64,000 nucleotides of DNA, taken from assembly GCF_014925405.1 (NCBI RefSeq), contig NZ_AQHJ01000023.1:700815-764814 (forward strand), written 5' to 3'. The stretch's first letter is position 1; every line of letters starts with the position of its first letter. This stretch comes from Pseudoalteromonas ulvae UL12 (GTDB lineage Bacteria > Pseudomonadota > Gammaproteobacteria > Enterobacterales > Alteromonadaceae). The notes under the pieces were generated by a model. That model was not told the origin of the DNA. It saw only the letters and a list, made by a program, of their open reading frames with translations, and did not search any database. The position numbers were made by a program, and so were the translations under genes. Positions 16,624-26,263 of the stretch are shown here, one piece after another.

Positions 16624-19026
16624 TTAAATTGGTGAGCCCGGAGGCATAGCTAAAGGAGCAAAACGCTTAGACCATTCACCTGTTGCTAAAAACTGATGGA
16701 TCTCATCCGCCAAGTATTGCGAAAACACATCGTGACTACGGTGGTATTTTTTCGCTATAAATTTGAGTTGTGATAACAATTCAGCTTGTACTTCAGGGGC
16801 GACCGATGAATTGACACTTTGCTTAGCCATCAATACCGCGGTAAGCATTTGCACTCGTTGCTGTACTTTGCCCGCCATCCCTTGCTGGTTATCGGCAAAA
16901 AAGATCTGCTCAGCCAGTGAAAATATCACATCACGTACACCTAATTGCTGGGCATCACGCATTTTTTGTTGCTGCAAACGGTTTAAACGATCGCTATGAA
17001 GTAATAAAGCCAAACTGTGCTGCGCTGCGACCTCTGGTAACGCCATCGCATCGAGTGTTAGACCCGTACGACCTTGAATACTTTCGCGAGTTTTACTTTC
17101 TCCGTAAGCTTTTGGGGTGATTAAAGCTAATACAGATTCAGGGATCACCAAATGATTGCTCTCTAATGTCATTAAGAGTGCATTAAATGCGGCTTTTTGT
17201 TTTTCTGCCGTGACGATTTGATTGCCGGCAACTTCATGCTGACCACGGACTTCATAATGATAATCAACCCCTGCGATTAATTTAACTGCCGCTTCAACTT
17301 GATAACGATGTAATAAATACAGTGGAACCAGTACTTCCTCTAGTTGAGAGAGCGCTGTGCCGTTTTTAATATTTTTAATCCCAAACTGAGCCAGCGCTTG
17401 TTGGCGTATCGTTAATATACGCTTGAGTTCTAAATCCGGCTCTGCGCCGTTATCCCACAAATGCGCAGTTGGATGCGCGCCGCCTTTGGCACGGGCATCG
17501 CTGTCAGAAATAAACTCTAAGCCAAGCTGTTTATTTTCACCTAACACTTGCGCTAAAAACTCAGCTTCTTGCGCCGCAGGGACATCTGCATAACCATACT
17601 TGATCACTTGGTTATCCCACTGCCCCATGCCTTTTGCATACGCTTGCTCAGTATTAAAACTGCCATCATCATTAAAACTCACCAATGGATGTGGATAATC
17701 CATCACTGAAGCACGATCTTTAATCGATGCAGAAAAGTTGTGCGCAATACCTAAAGTGTGACCCACTTCATGGGCACTGAGCTGACGAATACGATCTAAA
17801 GCCATGTTTTGCAAAGTGAGATTAACTTCATCACCCTTTACAAATGGGGCTGCAAGCGCCTCAGCAATTAAAATATCTTGGCGGACACGTAGTGACCCCA
17901 ATGTGACATGCCCTTTAATGATTTCACCGGTGCGAGGATCTATCACCGACGAGCCATAAGACCATCCTCGTGTGGCACGATGCACCCACTGAATAACGTT
18001 GTAGCGAATATCCATAGGATCAGCATGCTCTGGCAACACTTTAACTTGAAAAGCATTTTTATAACCCGCTTGCGCAAAGGCGTGATCCCACCATAGCGCC
18101 CCTTCTATCAAAGCAGTTTTAACCGGATCGGGCACACCCGGATCTAAATAATAAATAATCGGTTTTACTGGTTCACTCAGTGCTGCATTGGGATCTTTTT
18201 TTGCCAATCGATGACGAGGAATGTAGCGAACATACATAGACTCACTTAAAGGAGCTGCATAGTCTTTATGCTCAACGCTCCAATAACCCGATTGAGGGTG
18301 AAAAGCTCGTGGCGTGTAATTGTCATCGGGTAACTCAATCAATGAATGGTGCATATTTAATGAGATACTGTATGGGTCAGCACTTACTTGACGGACAAAC
18401 TCTCCAGGTTGACTCCCTTTAAAGGTTAACACCGCTTCTAATTCTGTATTTTTTGCAAATGACTTAGAGCGTGGCATATACACAGCACTTCGCGCAGTAT
18501 CTAACGAAAAGTTGCCTTGATTTCGTGCCGCAAGGGTGCGTGATACACCATGAACATCAGATAAAAGATAAGGGGTATAATCCACCAAAAAGCGCTTATT
18601 GGTTTTTGCTGCGATATCAAAACCAAATAAAATACTCGAAGCAAACGCTTCTTTCACACTTTGTAATTCAGCTTTGTTATCTGTATTGGCCCGGTAGTAA
18701 GTATTTAATTGACGCAACATCAATTTATGGCCCATTTTTTCGAACTTAACCAGACGAGTCTCGCCAAGCTGCCCCCGATCGAGGCCAATATCATTGGAGC
18801 CTAACCCCATAGGTAAACTGTGTTGTAATAAAAAAGCCTGATCCAGTTTTTCGACTTCGAGGTACAGTTTTCCACTGTTGTCATCGACATAAAATGAAAA
18901 AAAGCCCGGATATTGATTCATATCGCGAGTAAATTCATCAATTGACTTAAGTGAAGCGTGCGCTTGAGTTACAATACTCAATAACAGACTCAGCGTAATA
19001 AAGAGAAAACGTCGGCTTTTCAACAT
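16624..19026 (-). CDS. Secreted zinc-dependent metalloprotease (DUF5117/DUF4953-type)
   Basis: I choose ATG 19026, preceded by AAAGGTAAC, because it gives a clean signal peptide (MLKSRRFLFITLSLLL...QAHA); the frame extends upstream to 19101 with no signal-like start. The mature protein of about 780 residues contains the extended zinc site HEVGHTLGIAHNF near residue 420. This is the metzincin-like HExxHxxGxxH pattern, with the RASVMDY Met-turn that typifies the group. An N-terminal DUF5117-like region precedes it and a helical region follows. Exported protease or peptidase; substrate unknown. Monocistronic with its own terminator. Confidence 0.85.
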   Translation of the reverse strand: MLKSRRFLFITLSLLLSIVTQAHASLKSIDEFTRDMNQYPGFFSFYVDDNSGKLYLEVEKLDQAFLLQHSLPMGLGSNDIGLDRGQLGETRLVKFEKMGHKLMLRQLNTYYRANTDNKAELQSVKEAFASSILFGFDIAAKTNKRFLVDYTPYLLSDVHGVSRTLAARNQGNFSLDTARSAVYMPRSKSFAKNTELEAVLTFKGSQPGEFVRQVSADPYSISLNMHHSLIELPDDNYTPRAFHPQSGYWSVEHKDYAAPLSESMYVRYIPRHRLAKKDPNAALSEPVKPIIYYLDPGVPDPVKTALIEGALWWDHAFAQAGYKNAFQVKVLPEHADPMDIRYNVIQWVHRATRGWSYGSSVIDPRTGEIIKGHVTLGSLRVRQDILIAEALAAPFVKGDEVNLTLQNMALDRIRQLSAHEVGHTLGIAHNFSASIKDRASVMDYPHPLVSFNDDGSFNTEQAYAKGMGQWDNQVIKYGYADVPAAQEAEFLAQVLGENKQLGLEFISDSDARAKGGAHPTAHLWDNGAEPDLELKRILTIRQQALAQFGIKNIKNGTALSQLEEVLVPLYLLHRYQVEAAVKLIAGVDYHYEVRGQHEVAGNQIVTAEKQKAAFNALLMTLESNHLVIPESVLALITPKAYGESKTRESIQGRTGLTLDAMALPEVAAQHSLALLLHSDRLNRLQQQKMRDAQQLGVRDVIFSLAEQIFFADNQQGMAGKVQQRVQMLTAVLMAKQSVNSSVAPEVQAELLSQLKFIAKKYHRSHDVFSQYLADEIHQFLATGEWSKRFAPLAMPPGSPI

Positions 19027-19305
19027 AATGTTACCTTTGTTTGTATGCTTAGTGGTGGAATTGTTATCTGATGATACACAATATACAACTGCTAGGTACA
19101 CGTTTTTCGACTGTTAGGATTTGATCAATCCACCTAATGTATTAAAGCTAGCGTAATGTTTTAATTCGTTAATCTTAACTGTAATCAACTATGCTTAAGA
19201 TATTGATCAAATCGATTTGATAAAATTACAACTCAGCGCTTAACCCCGTAATACATGCTCTCTCACATTTGCTGTATTACATCGCTTAGGAATTAGGAAA
19301 CTAAA

Positions 19306-20274
19306 ATGCGTAGACTCCCGCCAGTGTTACTCGAAGATGGTTGCTCAAGAGAGCTGTTATCACTGATCCGTACCATTCTTGCTGCTTGTAAAGAAATTTC
19401 ATTCCGCGTTGGTCAAGGCGCTCTTTCGGGTGTACTTGGTTCAACCTTAGATGAAAATATTCAAGGCGAAACACAAAAGAAACTCGATGTCCTTTCGAAT
19501 CAATTATTGAAAGATATTTTACTCGAAACAGGTTACGTTAAAGCCATCGCCTCTGAAGAAGAAGACTACACGGTTGCGGGTAACCCAGATGCCAAGTTTA
19601 TCGTTGCTTTTGACCCACTTGATGGCTCATCAAATATCGATATTAACTCATTGGTGGGCACCATCTTCTCAATTATGGAAGCGCCTGAGGGCTCTGACGC
19701 AAGTGATCCGAGTATTTTCATGCAACCGGGTGATAAACAAGTCGCAGCAGGTTATGTTTTATATGGCCCATCAACCATGTTAGCGCTCACGACAGGTAAC
19801 GGGACTCGCATTTTTACCTTAGATAAAACCCACGGCAGCTTTTTATTAACGCATGAATACGCACAAATCCCTGCGAAAACAAATGAATTTGCGCTCAATA
19901 TGTCGAACCAGCGCCACTGGCAGCCAGCAATGCAAAATTATGTTGCCGATTTACTTGCAGGTGACACAGGACCTCGTCAAGAAAACTTCAATATGCGCTG
20001 GATTGCGGCCATGGTGGGCGATGTTCATCGCGTGCTGACTCGTGGTGGATTATTTTCTTACCCTGCAGATACTAAAGATCCAAACAAGCCTTATAAACTG
20101 CGTTTACTTTACGAAGCAAACCCAATGGCCATGTTAGTAGAACAAGCTGGAGGCATTGCTTCAACAGGCAATGAGCGAATTATGTCTATTCAACCTGATG
20201 CCATCCACCAGCGTGTTGCGGTAATTTTAGGCTCAAAAGACGAAGTGGAAACCTGTTTGTCATACCATCAATAA
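19306..20274 (+). CDS. fbp: Class I fructose-1,6-bisphosphatase
   Basis: Gluconeogenic enzyme converting fructose-1,6-bisphosphate to fructose-6-phosphate. The 322-residue protein has the metal-binding signature [13 protein letters not shown] near residue 103, an upstream acidic ASEEED and a C-terminal [20 protein letters not shown] substrate-site segment. The ATG has an upstream purine-rich AGGAATTAGGAAAC. Monocistronic, ended by a hairpin shared with the convergent FG-GAP gene. Confidence 0.97.
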   Translation: MRRLPPVLLEDGCSRELLSLIRTILAACKEISFRVGQGALSGVLGSTLDENIQGETQKKLDVLSNQLLKDILLETGYVKAIASEEEDYTVAGNPDAKFIVAFDPLDGSSNIDINSLVGTIFSIMEAPEGSDASDPSIFMQPGDKQVAAGYVLYGPSTMLALTTGNGTRIFTLDKTHGSFLLTHEYAQIPAKTNEFALNMSNQRHWQPAMQNYVADLLAGDTGPRQENFNMRWIAAMVGDVHRVLTRGGLFSYPADTKDPNKPYKLRLLYEANPMAMLVEQAGGIASTGNERIMSIQPDAIHQRVAVILGSKDEVETCLSYHQ

Positions 20275-20303
20275 CCGACGGTAATCCCCTCTTTCATCAC
20301 AAA

Positions 20304-20330
20304 AAAATGGAGAACTTAGTTCTCCATTTT
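20304..20330. terminator. Bidirectional terminator between fbp and the FG-GAP gene
   Basis: AAAATGGAGAAC and GTTCTCCATTTT form a 12-bp stem with a TTA loop. Flanking A and T runs make it usable from both sides. Confidence 0.9.
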
Positions 20331-20380
20331 GTTTTAGCAAGTAACACGAGTCGTCCACTCGTGCTGTTTTCTCTGTAATG

Positions 20381-21913
20381 TTACTCTGCGGATTGAGCCG
20401 AGCTCTGTATCTCGTTGCGCTCTGATGATTTAGATAACCATAACGCCATTGATTTGGCCTGCTGTTTGCCATCTTGTTTTTCAAAACGTATTAAAATATC
20501 CGCTTTACCATCTTGGTTAAAATCTTGTGTTTCTATCAAGCTGCCGTTTTTAGGTAGTGCCACGGTATATTTCGACTTTTTCTTAGCAAATAAGCGCTCT
20601 GCTTCACCTTTATGAATTCTAAACTCATCATCGTCAGTTTGAATAAACAGATCTTTTAAACCGTCGCCATCAAAATCGGCCAGTTCAAATGCCGTACGAC
20701 CTCCTCGACCGGTATCAGTATTCACTAACACTTCAATTTCTGTATCGTAGTCAGGTTTTTCACTAAACTGGCGCTTTGTGTGCATCCGATGGATAAACAT
20801 ATCCGCATCGAGGGATCCGGATACTAAAGACATCATCGAACCCACTCCGAGTTCCATCGAGAACATTGCATAATCCAGTAAACCATCATTATTTAGATCA
20901 TTAAATTCAAGCTGACTTTGCCCTTTTGGTTTAAGCGTGATCTCTGGCTGTTGAGCAAACATCAATTGCTGTTTATTAAGCTGGCCAAAACGGATCTGAT
21001 ACTGAGTATCACCACCAAACATGCCGCCTTTTTCTGATTTTTTTGTCACTAAATCAACCAATTTGTCACCATCGAGATCAATCAAATGTTCAAGACTAGT
21101 AAGGGCAGACATATCGTCATCATCTCGTCTGATCCGTTGATATTCTTGCTGATTTAACACGCCAGCATGAAAAGGAACGGTTATAGACTCAGTAGAAAAA
21201 TCCCCTTGGGCTAATTGCGTAAACACGATAAGTTGGTCACCTTGAACAAAAGCAAGATCTAATCGCTCATCACCATTCACATCAATGCTAAAACTCTCTG
21301 GCTCGCTGACTGTAATGCTACGCTGTTTAATGTTTTGCTCTGGTATGAAGGCTATTTTTTGTTGCTTAAATTGCCCATCGGCCTGCTGTAAGTAAATATT
21401 CACTTGCTCAAAATTTGCTGTCAGTACATCGACTAACCCATCTCCATTTACATCTTGGGCAAACTCACCAAAGCTTGCCAATGCAGAATTGTGAGGCGCA
21501 TAAAAAGAATCGATCTCAGTCAACAATTGTGTTTTTCCAGACTGAATATCCACACTCAACAACTCAGTTGCCGTCATAACCAGCAAGCTTTCACTGCTGT
21601 GATTAGCCAATTGTCCTGAGGAAAAAAATAAACTGTTGCTCGGCAAAGCAAAACTGGTCGCTTGATTCGTTTTCGTAGACTCTAAATTTGAAAACACATT
21701 AATGATGGTGCGCTCTTCTTTTGTGCTGCTAATCAGCACATGTTGAGGTTGTTTAGTCTGGTGTAAATAGAGCAATTTTCCGGATAAATCATACTCGCTG
21801 ATCAGCTGATAGCGTTCAAACTCGATTTCTGTTTGTGTTTTTGCACTGAGGTGACTACAAACCATCAGACTAGATGCACAGCACATCAACACAGCGAACT
21901 TATTTAATGTCAT
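20381..21913 (-). CDS. Secreted FG-GAP/VCBS repeat protein
   Basis: A 510-residue protein with an N-terminal signal peptide (cleavage probably after ...CSHLSA). At least six Asp/Asn-rich, calcium-binding-like repeat cores are visible: DVNGDGLVDVL, DVNGDERLDLA, DLDGDKLVDLV, DLNNDGLLDYA, DFDGDGLKDLF and DFNQDGKADIL, spaced about 45-75 residues apart. This indicates an integrin-alpha-like FG-GAP beta-propeller. No catalytic domain, anchor or sorting signal is seen, so it is probably a periplasmic or extracellular binding protein. Function unknown; monocistronic. Confidence 0.82.
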   Translation of the reverse strand: MTLNKFAVLMCCASSLMVCSHLSAKTQTEIEFERYQLISEYDLSGKLLYLHQTKQPQHVLISSTKEERTIINVFSNLESTKTNQATSFALPSNSLFFSSGQLANHSSESLLVMTATELLSVDIQSGKTQLLTEIDSFYAPHNSALASFGEFAQDVNGDGLVDVLTANFEQVNIYLQQADGQFKQQKIAFIPEQNIKQRSITVSEPESFSIDVNGDERLDLAFVQGDQLIVFTQLAQGDFSTESITVPFHAGVLNQQEYQRIRRDDDDMSALTSLEHLIDLDGDKLVDLVTKKSEKGGMFGGDTQYQIRFGQLNKQQLMFAQQPEITLKPKGQSQLEFNDLNNDGLLDYAMFSMELGVGSMMSLVSGSLDADMFIHRMHTKRQFSEKPDYDTEIEVLVNTDTGRGGRTAFELADFDGDGLKDLFIQTDDDEFRIHKGEAERLFAKKKSKYTVALPKNGSLIETQDFNQDGKADILIRFEKQDGKQQAKSMALWLSKSSERNEIQSSAQSAE

Positions 21914-22155
21914 TTATTCTTCCCTTTTAGTTATTATTTTAAATGCACACTCACTAAAGTAATGCTGAGCTAGCGCAATGCTTGATGCAGCTTAACCGAC
22001 GGACTGTCAAAAACAGATAAAAAGAATGCAACAAGGTATGAATGGAGTCAAAAAAGGGAAATAAGTTCACTTTAATTTTTTGATGGTTAAGTGACGATTG
22101 CGGTATAAAAAAATGCTACGATAGCACCTTAAAATATTATTTAGATAACGATTTC

Positions 22156-22527
22156 ATGCCGACACAATGCGCACTATGCCAAGCACCTCTTTCCTGTAGC
22201 GCCGATCAACAATGCTGGTGTATGACATTGCCAAATATCCTTCCTTTAGACAGCCACAATACCTGTTTATGCCAATCGTGTTTGCTTACAAAAATTAACC
22301 ATTTTTTATCTGAACAATATCGCAGCCAACCTTTAGATCGTTTAATTAGTCTAGCCGCCCCCTATCAAGCAACCCCAGCCATTGCAGGGCTTGATTTTAG
22401 CATAGTGCAAGGCAAGTATATGTTTCACCGCTGGGCACATTTAAAACGAGGTTATTGCTGTGGTAATGGCTGCCAAGAGTGTCCTTGGCGAACAGATAAC
22501 CTCAATGATCCTCCGCTATATTTATGA
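22156..22527 (+). CDS. Cys-rich CWC domain plus DUF5522 fusion protein
   Basis: A 123-residue soluble protein with two small Cys-rich modules. The N-terminal half (residues 5-48) has CALCQAPL, CSADQQCWC and CLCQSCL, matching the cysteine-rich CWC family. The C-terminal 25 residues, HLKRGYCCGNGCQECPW, match DUF5522. The cysteine spacing suggests metal or Fe-S binding in each module. The function of either family is unknown to me. Monocistronic, with a promoter region of about 240 bp behind it. Confidence 0.72.
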   Translation: MPTQCALCQAPLSCSADQQCWCMTLPNILPLDSHNTCLCQSCLLTKINHFLSEQYRSQPLDRLISLAAPYQATPAIAGLDFSIVQGKYMFHRWAHLKRGYCCGNGCQECPWRTDNLNDPPLYL

Positions 22528-22748
22528 CCAAGTATCGATAAAAATTTATAATAAACTGTCAATTTAGCTAAAGGACTGAGACACAAAAATAAAAACAAAA
22601 AGTTGCTGTACTCCTCTATACTAAATCACTATTAATGATTTTAAAAACACATAGTTGAACCTATACCGGCTCTCTATATTATCATTTTTCATAAAATGGC
22701 TGATGATACAAAAGTGAGTTAACGATTTGTGACTTCTAGGAATATTCA

Positions 22749-23837
22749 ATGTTTGTACTTAGCGCTAAATACCAATTGTCTCTCAATGAGAATCAGCAAC
22801 TAAAACAAGAAATAGACACTCTCAAAAATCAAAATCACACGTTGCAACAAGAGAACACTCATCTCAAAGAGCAAGCTGAACAAATGCTTTCGCCCTCTGA
22901 AATTCACTATAAAGAAATGCTATTAAAATGTGCGATTGAGTGTATTAACCAAATCCAAGGTGTCCGTGAAACTGTATTATCATCTTATCAAGCCATTGAC
23001 TCAGAAAGCCGCTCTAGTGATTTAATTAATGGTTTACTCGATGCCTCAAGTGAATCATTACATCATATTGTCGATGATATGCGAGGGTTGACAACGAAAA
23101 TGGGAGGTATGACTCAAAGTATTTCAGGCTTATCAGCAATGGCTGACAGCATCAATACATTTGTTTCGACCATATCTAAAATATCCGACCAAACTAATCT
23201 CTTAGCACTCAATGCAGCCATTGAAGCAGCCCGAGCTGGCGAAGCTGGTCGAGGTTTTAGTGTGGTTGCAGATGAAGTACGTTCTTTAGCGAACAATACC
23301 AATACATCAGCCAATGAGGTAGCTGAATTAGTCAATAAAATTATTCAGTCAACAGCTAACACTGTCAGCTCCGTCAATGATATTCAAAATAATAACAACC
23401 AACTTTCCAGTGGTGTCGAAAAACTTAATGACGATTATTCTGAGATTATTTCTTGCTGCACTTCGATGAAATCCGCTATTGTCCATGCCTCATTAAGGAC
23501 TTTTATTCAAACAGTTAAACTCGACCATATAGTCTGGAAAGGTGATGTATATGCCGTTGCTTGTGGCCTGAGCACTAAAAAAATTCACGACTTTGCTGAT
23601 CATACAATGTGTCGCTTAGGCAAGTGGTATAAAAACGAAGGTGCAAAAATGTTTAATAATAACTCCTCATTTAGCAAACTAGAAGAACCGCATAAATTGG
23701 TTCATCAAAATGGTGTTATGGCGCTAGAGTCATTAGTAAAAGGAGATAAAGAACGGGTTGTAAAACACCTCCAAGCAATGGAGGAATCCAGCGCTTCAGT
23801 GATGCACTATCTCGATGAACTTGCCAATCACAGTTAA
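22749..23837 (+). CDS. Soluble chemoreceptor with CZB zinc-binding domain
   Basis: A 362-residue methyl-accepting protein with no membrane segment and no HAMP domain. Residues 10-50 form a Gln/Glu/Leu heptad coiled coil. Residues about 80-250 hold the signalling hairpin with the conserved tip [31 protein letters not shown] (split here for reading as [19 protein letters not shown] and [12 protein letters not shown]). The C-terminal ~110 residues match the chemoreceptor zinc-binding (CZB) domain: [17 protein letters not shown] and EPHKLVH supply the 3-His/1-Cys ligand pattern. It should be a cytoplasmic sensor of zinc or of zinc-linked oxidants. AGGA precedes the ATG. Confidence 0.88.
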   Translation: MFVLSAKYQLSLNENQQLKQEIDTLKNQNHTLQQENTHLKEQAEQMLSPSEIHYKEMLLKCAIECINQIQGVRETVLSSYQAIDSESRSSDLINGLLDASSESLHHIVDDMRGLTTKMGGMTQSISGLSAMADSINTFVSTISKISDQTNLLALNAAIEAARAGEAGRGFSVVADEVRSLANNTNTSANEVAELVNKIIQSTANTVSSVNDIQNNNNQLSSGVEKLNDDYSEIISCCTSMKSAIVHASLRTFIQTVKLDHIVWKGDVYAVACGLSTKKIHDFADHTMCRLGKWYKNEGAKMFNNNSSFSKLEEPHKLVHQNGVMALESLVKGDKERVVKHLQAMEESSASVMHYLDELANHS

Positions 23838-23916
23838 AATCACTCCTAAAATTAAGTGAATAACCAAGTTTTTCAACACTATTAATGATGGCGCTTCAAT
23901 CTTAGGTTGGCGCCCA

Positions 23917-25350
23917 TTACGTTCGTTTAACAATATGCCGGCAAAAATCTGAAATATGCGCGATGGTGGCTTGGCAAAACTCCAGCTCTTGATACAGTAA
24001 GGTGTTTATTTTATCTCGTTGAAGTTGAGTACTGTGCTGCATCTTCGCACATTGATAAGCTTGTTTGGCGAGCACTGATAATTGCTGCTTGGTTGACGGC
24101 GACATCAGTGGTAAAGGGAGCCGCGTTACATAGCCAGAGGTAATCATATTTGAGCGGATTAATACGCCTCTGACACAGTATTTTACTAAATCAGAGTTTA
24201 AATATGCCAACAGCCACCACTGCTGGTTTTCATCACACATTATATTTGGATTGACACCAAATAAACTCCCTTGCGGCAGTACACAGGCCGAAAACTCAAC
24301 CCCCATTGACGAGCAAGTTATCCCACTTTGCATTAAATAATTTTGATTGCGGACATTAAACTTGGGATCAATGCGACTCCTTTGTAAAAAGTCATCAATG
24401 AGATAGCCATTAGGGACACAAAAAAACTTATTGGAGCTCGGATTTTTATAAAATGGAATGGAAAAGCCTGGCTCTGGCTGCTTTCGAATAAACGCGGCGT
24501 CGTTACCCGTTGAGACACCGCTAATACAGGCAAATGAGTGCGCTAAACGCGGGCCATTAAACAACTGCTTAATAGCGCTTGGGACTCCCACCAAAAACTC
24601 ACTGTTATCGACCTCGCCTGACAAAATAATATCGCTAAGCTGCATTGTCTCAAACTGCCCCTCAAGCAAACCAGCCTTAAATTCACGCTCTCCAAGAGGG
24701 CGATTTAACAATCGAATAGGCAACTGTGGGAGTTGATGGCCTTTTTGCAACACTAAAATACACGTGCGGACATTGGCCCCTTGAGCTAAAAAAAGATCGG
24801 TTGGACATAAGAGTAAATCATGTATTCGGCACGTTGAGAGAATTTTATCGCGTAATTTTTTATGAACTTTAGTACTCAAAAAAGAGCTATCGCAAATACA
24901 GCAAATAACAGCGCCCTCTTTAGCATTGTTTATCATCGCAGCTAAAAACATCGAGTACATGTTATGAATGCCCACATCAGCAAAACGCTGCTTTAACGCC
25001 AGCTTATTTCGTTTAATGTAATCAACTTCGTGGCAGTTATAAGGTGGATTTGCAATGATAAAATCTGCATCAAACGCGTCTATCGACTCTGATAATAAAA
25101 AATCAGTTAATAAAAACGATGCCTGATATGAGCGTTTATGAGCAATAATATCAATGCCAATTAATTCACTGCGGTGATCTGAAAAGTGCTGAATAAAGGG
25201 TGCGAGCAGCTCTTCTTGACCTACACATGGATCAAGAACTTTTCGACCTTGAGGGTTGATTTCTAAGCAACGTTTTAAAAAGTAATCAGCAATAAAATCT
25301 GGGGTCGCATAATATCCCGTTTCACGGCGATCAACTCCTGTCGAAGTCAT
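23917..25350 (-). CDS. Solitary N6-adenine DNA methyltransferase (Eco57I/type IIG-like)
   Basis: The protein of about 477 residues has a gamma-type amino-methyltransferase order. An SAM motif KVLDPCVGQEELLAPF comes first, then an acidic GIDIIAH strand end, then catalytic IIANPPYNCHE near residue 101. The C-terminal half resembles a target-recognition domain (VTRLPLPLMSPSTKQQLS). No nuclease motif is visible and no restriction gene is adjacent. I prefer ATG 25350; a TTG 24 nt upstream at 25374, with AGGCGG before it, would add MARKSKNI. It probably modifies adenine in a specific DNA site, perhaps as an orphan regulator or a restriction-modification relic. Confidence 0.82.
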   Translation of the reverse strand: MTSTGVDRRETGYYATPDFIADYFLKRCLEINPQGRKVLDPCVGQEELLAPFIQHFSDHRSELIGIDIIAHKRSYQASFLLTDFLLSESIDAFDADFIIANPPYNCHEVDYIKRNKLALKQRFADVGIHNMYSMFLAAMINNAKEGAVICCICDSSFLSTKVHKKLRDKILSTCRIHDLLLCPTDLFLAQGANVRTCILVLQKGHQLPQLPIRLLNRPLGEREFKAGLLEGQFETMQLSDIILSGEVDNSEFLVGVPSAIKQLFNGPRLAHSFACISGVSTGNDAAFIRKQPEPGFSIPFYKNPSSNKFFCVPNGYLIDDFLQRSRIDPKFNVRNQNYLMQSGITCSSMGVEFSACVLPQGSLFGVNPNIMCDENQQWWLLAYLNSDLVKYCVRGVLIRSNMITSGYVTRLPLPLMSPSTKQQLSVLAKQAYQCAKMQHSTQLQRDKINTLLYQELEFCQATIAHISDFCRHIVKRT

Positions 25351-25419
25351 TATATTCTTTGATTTTCGAGCCAAAATGCCGCCTATTTACCGCTATACAC
25401 TCAATGTGTTTTGCCGATT

Positions 25420-26253
25420 TTAACAAATGGGTAAGTCAGGATTGGCTCCCCACTCACTCCACGAACCGTCATACACGGCTAAATTTTGATAGCCGACTTC
25501 CGCCGCCCCTAAAGCAAGAATGCAAGCAGTCACACCCGAGCCACAACTAAATTGCAGCGTCTTAACTTCTTGAGGGACTAACTGGCTAAAGATGCTCGCT
25601 AACTCAGTTTTGGGCTTGAGCAAACCATTATGAACTAACTGCGCAAAAGGTAAGTTTTTTGATTGTGGGATATGCCCTGCACGCATGCCGACTCTTGGTT
25701 CAGCTTGTTCGCCACTAAAACGGTCTTTAGCCCGAGCATCAAGTAGCAAAGTCGAGCAATCATCAATACTCGCAAGGACGGTATCTGCGCCAATTAAGCG
25801 CGCTGCGTGTCGATGACCAACAAAATTCCCTCGAGTCTGCGCCTCACTATAGTGGGTTTGTGTCGCGCCGCCACAAGCTTGCCAAGCGGGTAATCCCCCA
25901 CTTAAGACATAGACATTAACAAAACCCATCACTTTAAACATCCACCACGCACGAGGAGCGCTATACACACCAATGTCATCGTAAACAACAAGAGTACTCT
26001 TGGTGTTCACTCCCATTTGTTGCACCAAAGCCGTAAATTGCTCATCGTTGGGCATAGTGTTCGGTAATCGACTAGTGGTATCAACTACGTGATGACTAAA
26101 ATCAAACCGTTGTGCGCCAAGTATTTTCGACTTAGCCAAATAAGGTGCCTCACTGCCAACAGGAGCCATGCCTGCATCAAATATGATTAAGTCAGGATCG
26201 TGAAGATGTTCAAGCAACCATTGGCAGCTGACTACATTGTTTTTGGCAGGCAT
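25420..26253 (-). CDS. sseA: 3-Mercaptopyruvate/thiosulfate sulfurtransferase
   Basis: Two tandem rhodanese domains (about 5-125 and 155-275) in 277 residues. The second carries the catalytic cysteine in SCGSGVTACI, the CGSGVTA loop being that of 3-mercaptopyruvate sulfurtransferases rather than classical thiosulfate rhodaneses. The first domain has the inactive YDDIGVYSAPRAWW equivalent. AAAGGTGA precedes the ATG. The gene begins 10 bp after the capsule-type gene stops, so the two are probably co-transcribed. Cytoplasmic. Confidence 0.92.
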   Translation of the reverse strand: MPAKNNVVSCQWLLEHLHDPDLIIFDAGMAPVGSEAPYLAKSKILGAQRFDFSHHVVDTTSRLPNTMPNDEQFTALVQQMGVNTKSTLVVYDDIGVYSAPRAWWMFKVMGFVNVYVLSGGLPAWQACGGATQTHYSEAQTRGNFVGHRHAARLIGADTVLASIDDCSTLLLDARAKDRFSGEQAEPRVGMRAGHIPQSKNLPFAQLVHNGLLKPKTELASIFSQLVPQEVKTLQFSCGSGVTACILALGAAEVGYQNLAVYDGSWSEWGANPDLPIC

Positions 26254-26263
26254 GATGTCACCT

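Noticed and set aside
20260-20484. A 74-codon minus-strand frame between fbp and the FG-GAP gene
   Set aside because: It crosses the terminator and overlaps the FG-GAP coding end in another frame, with no ribosome site or sensible composition.
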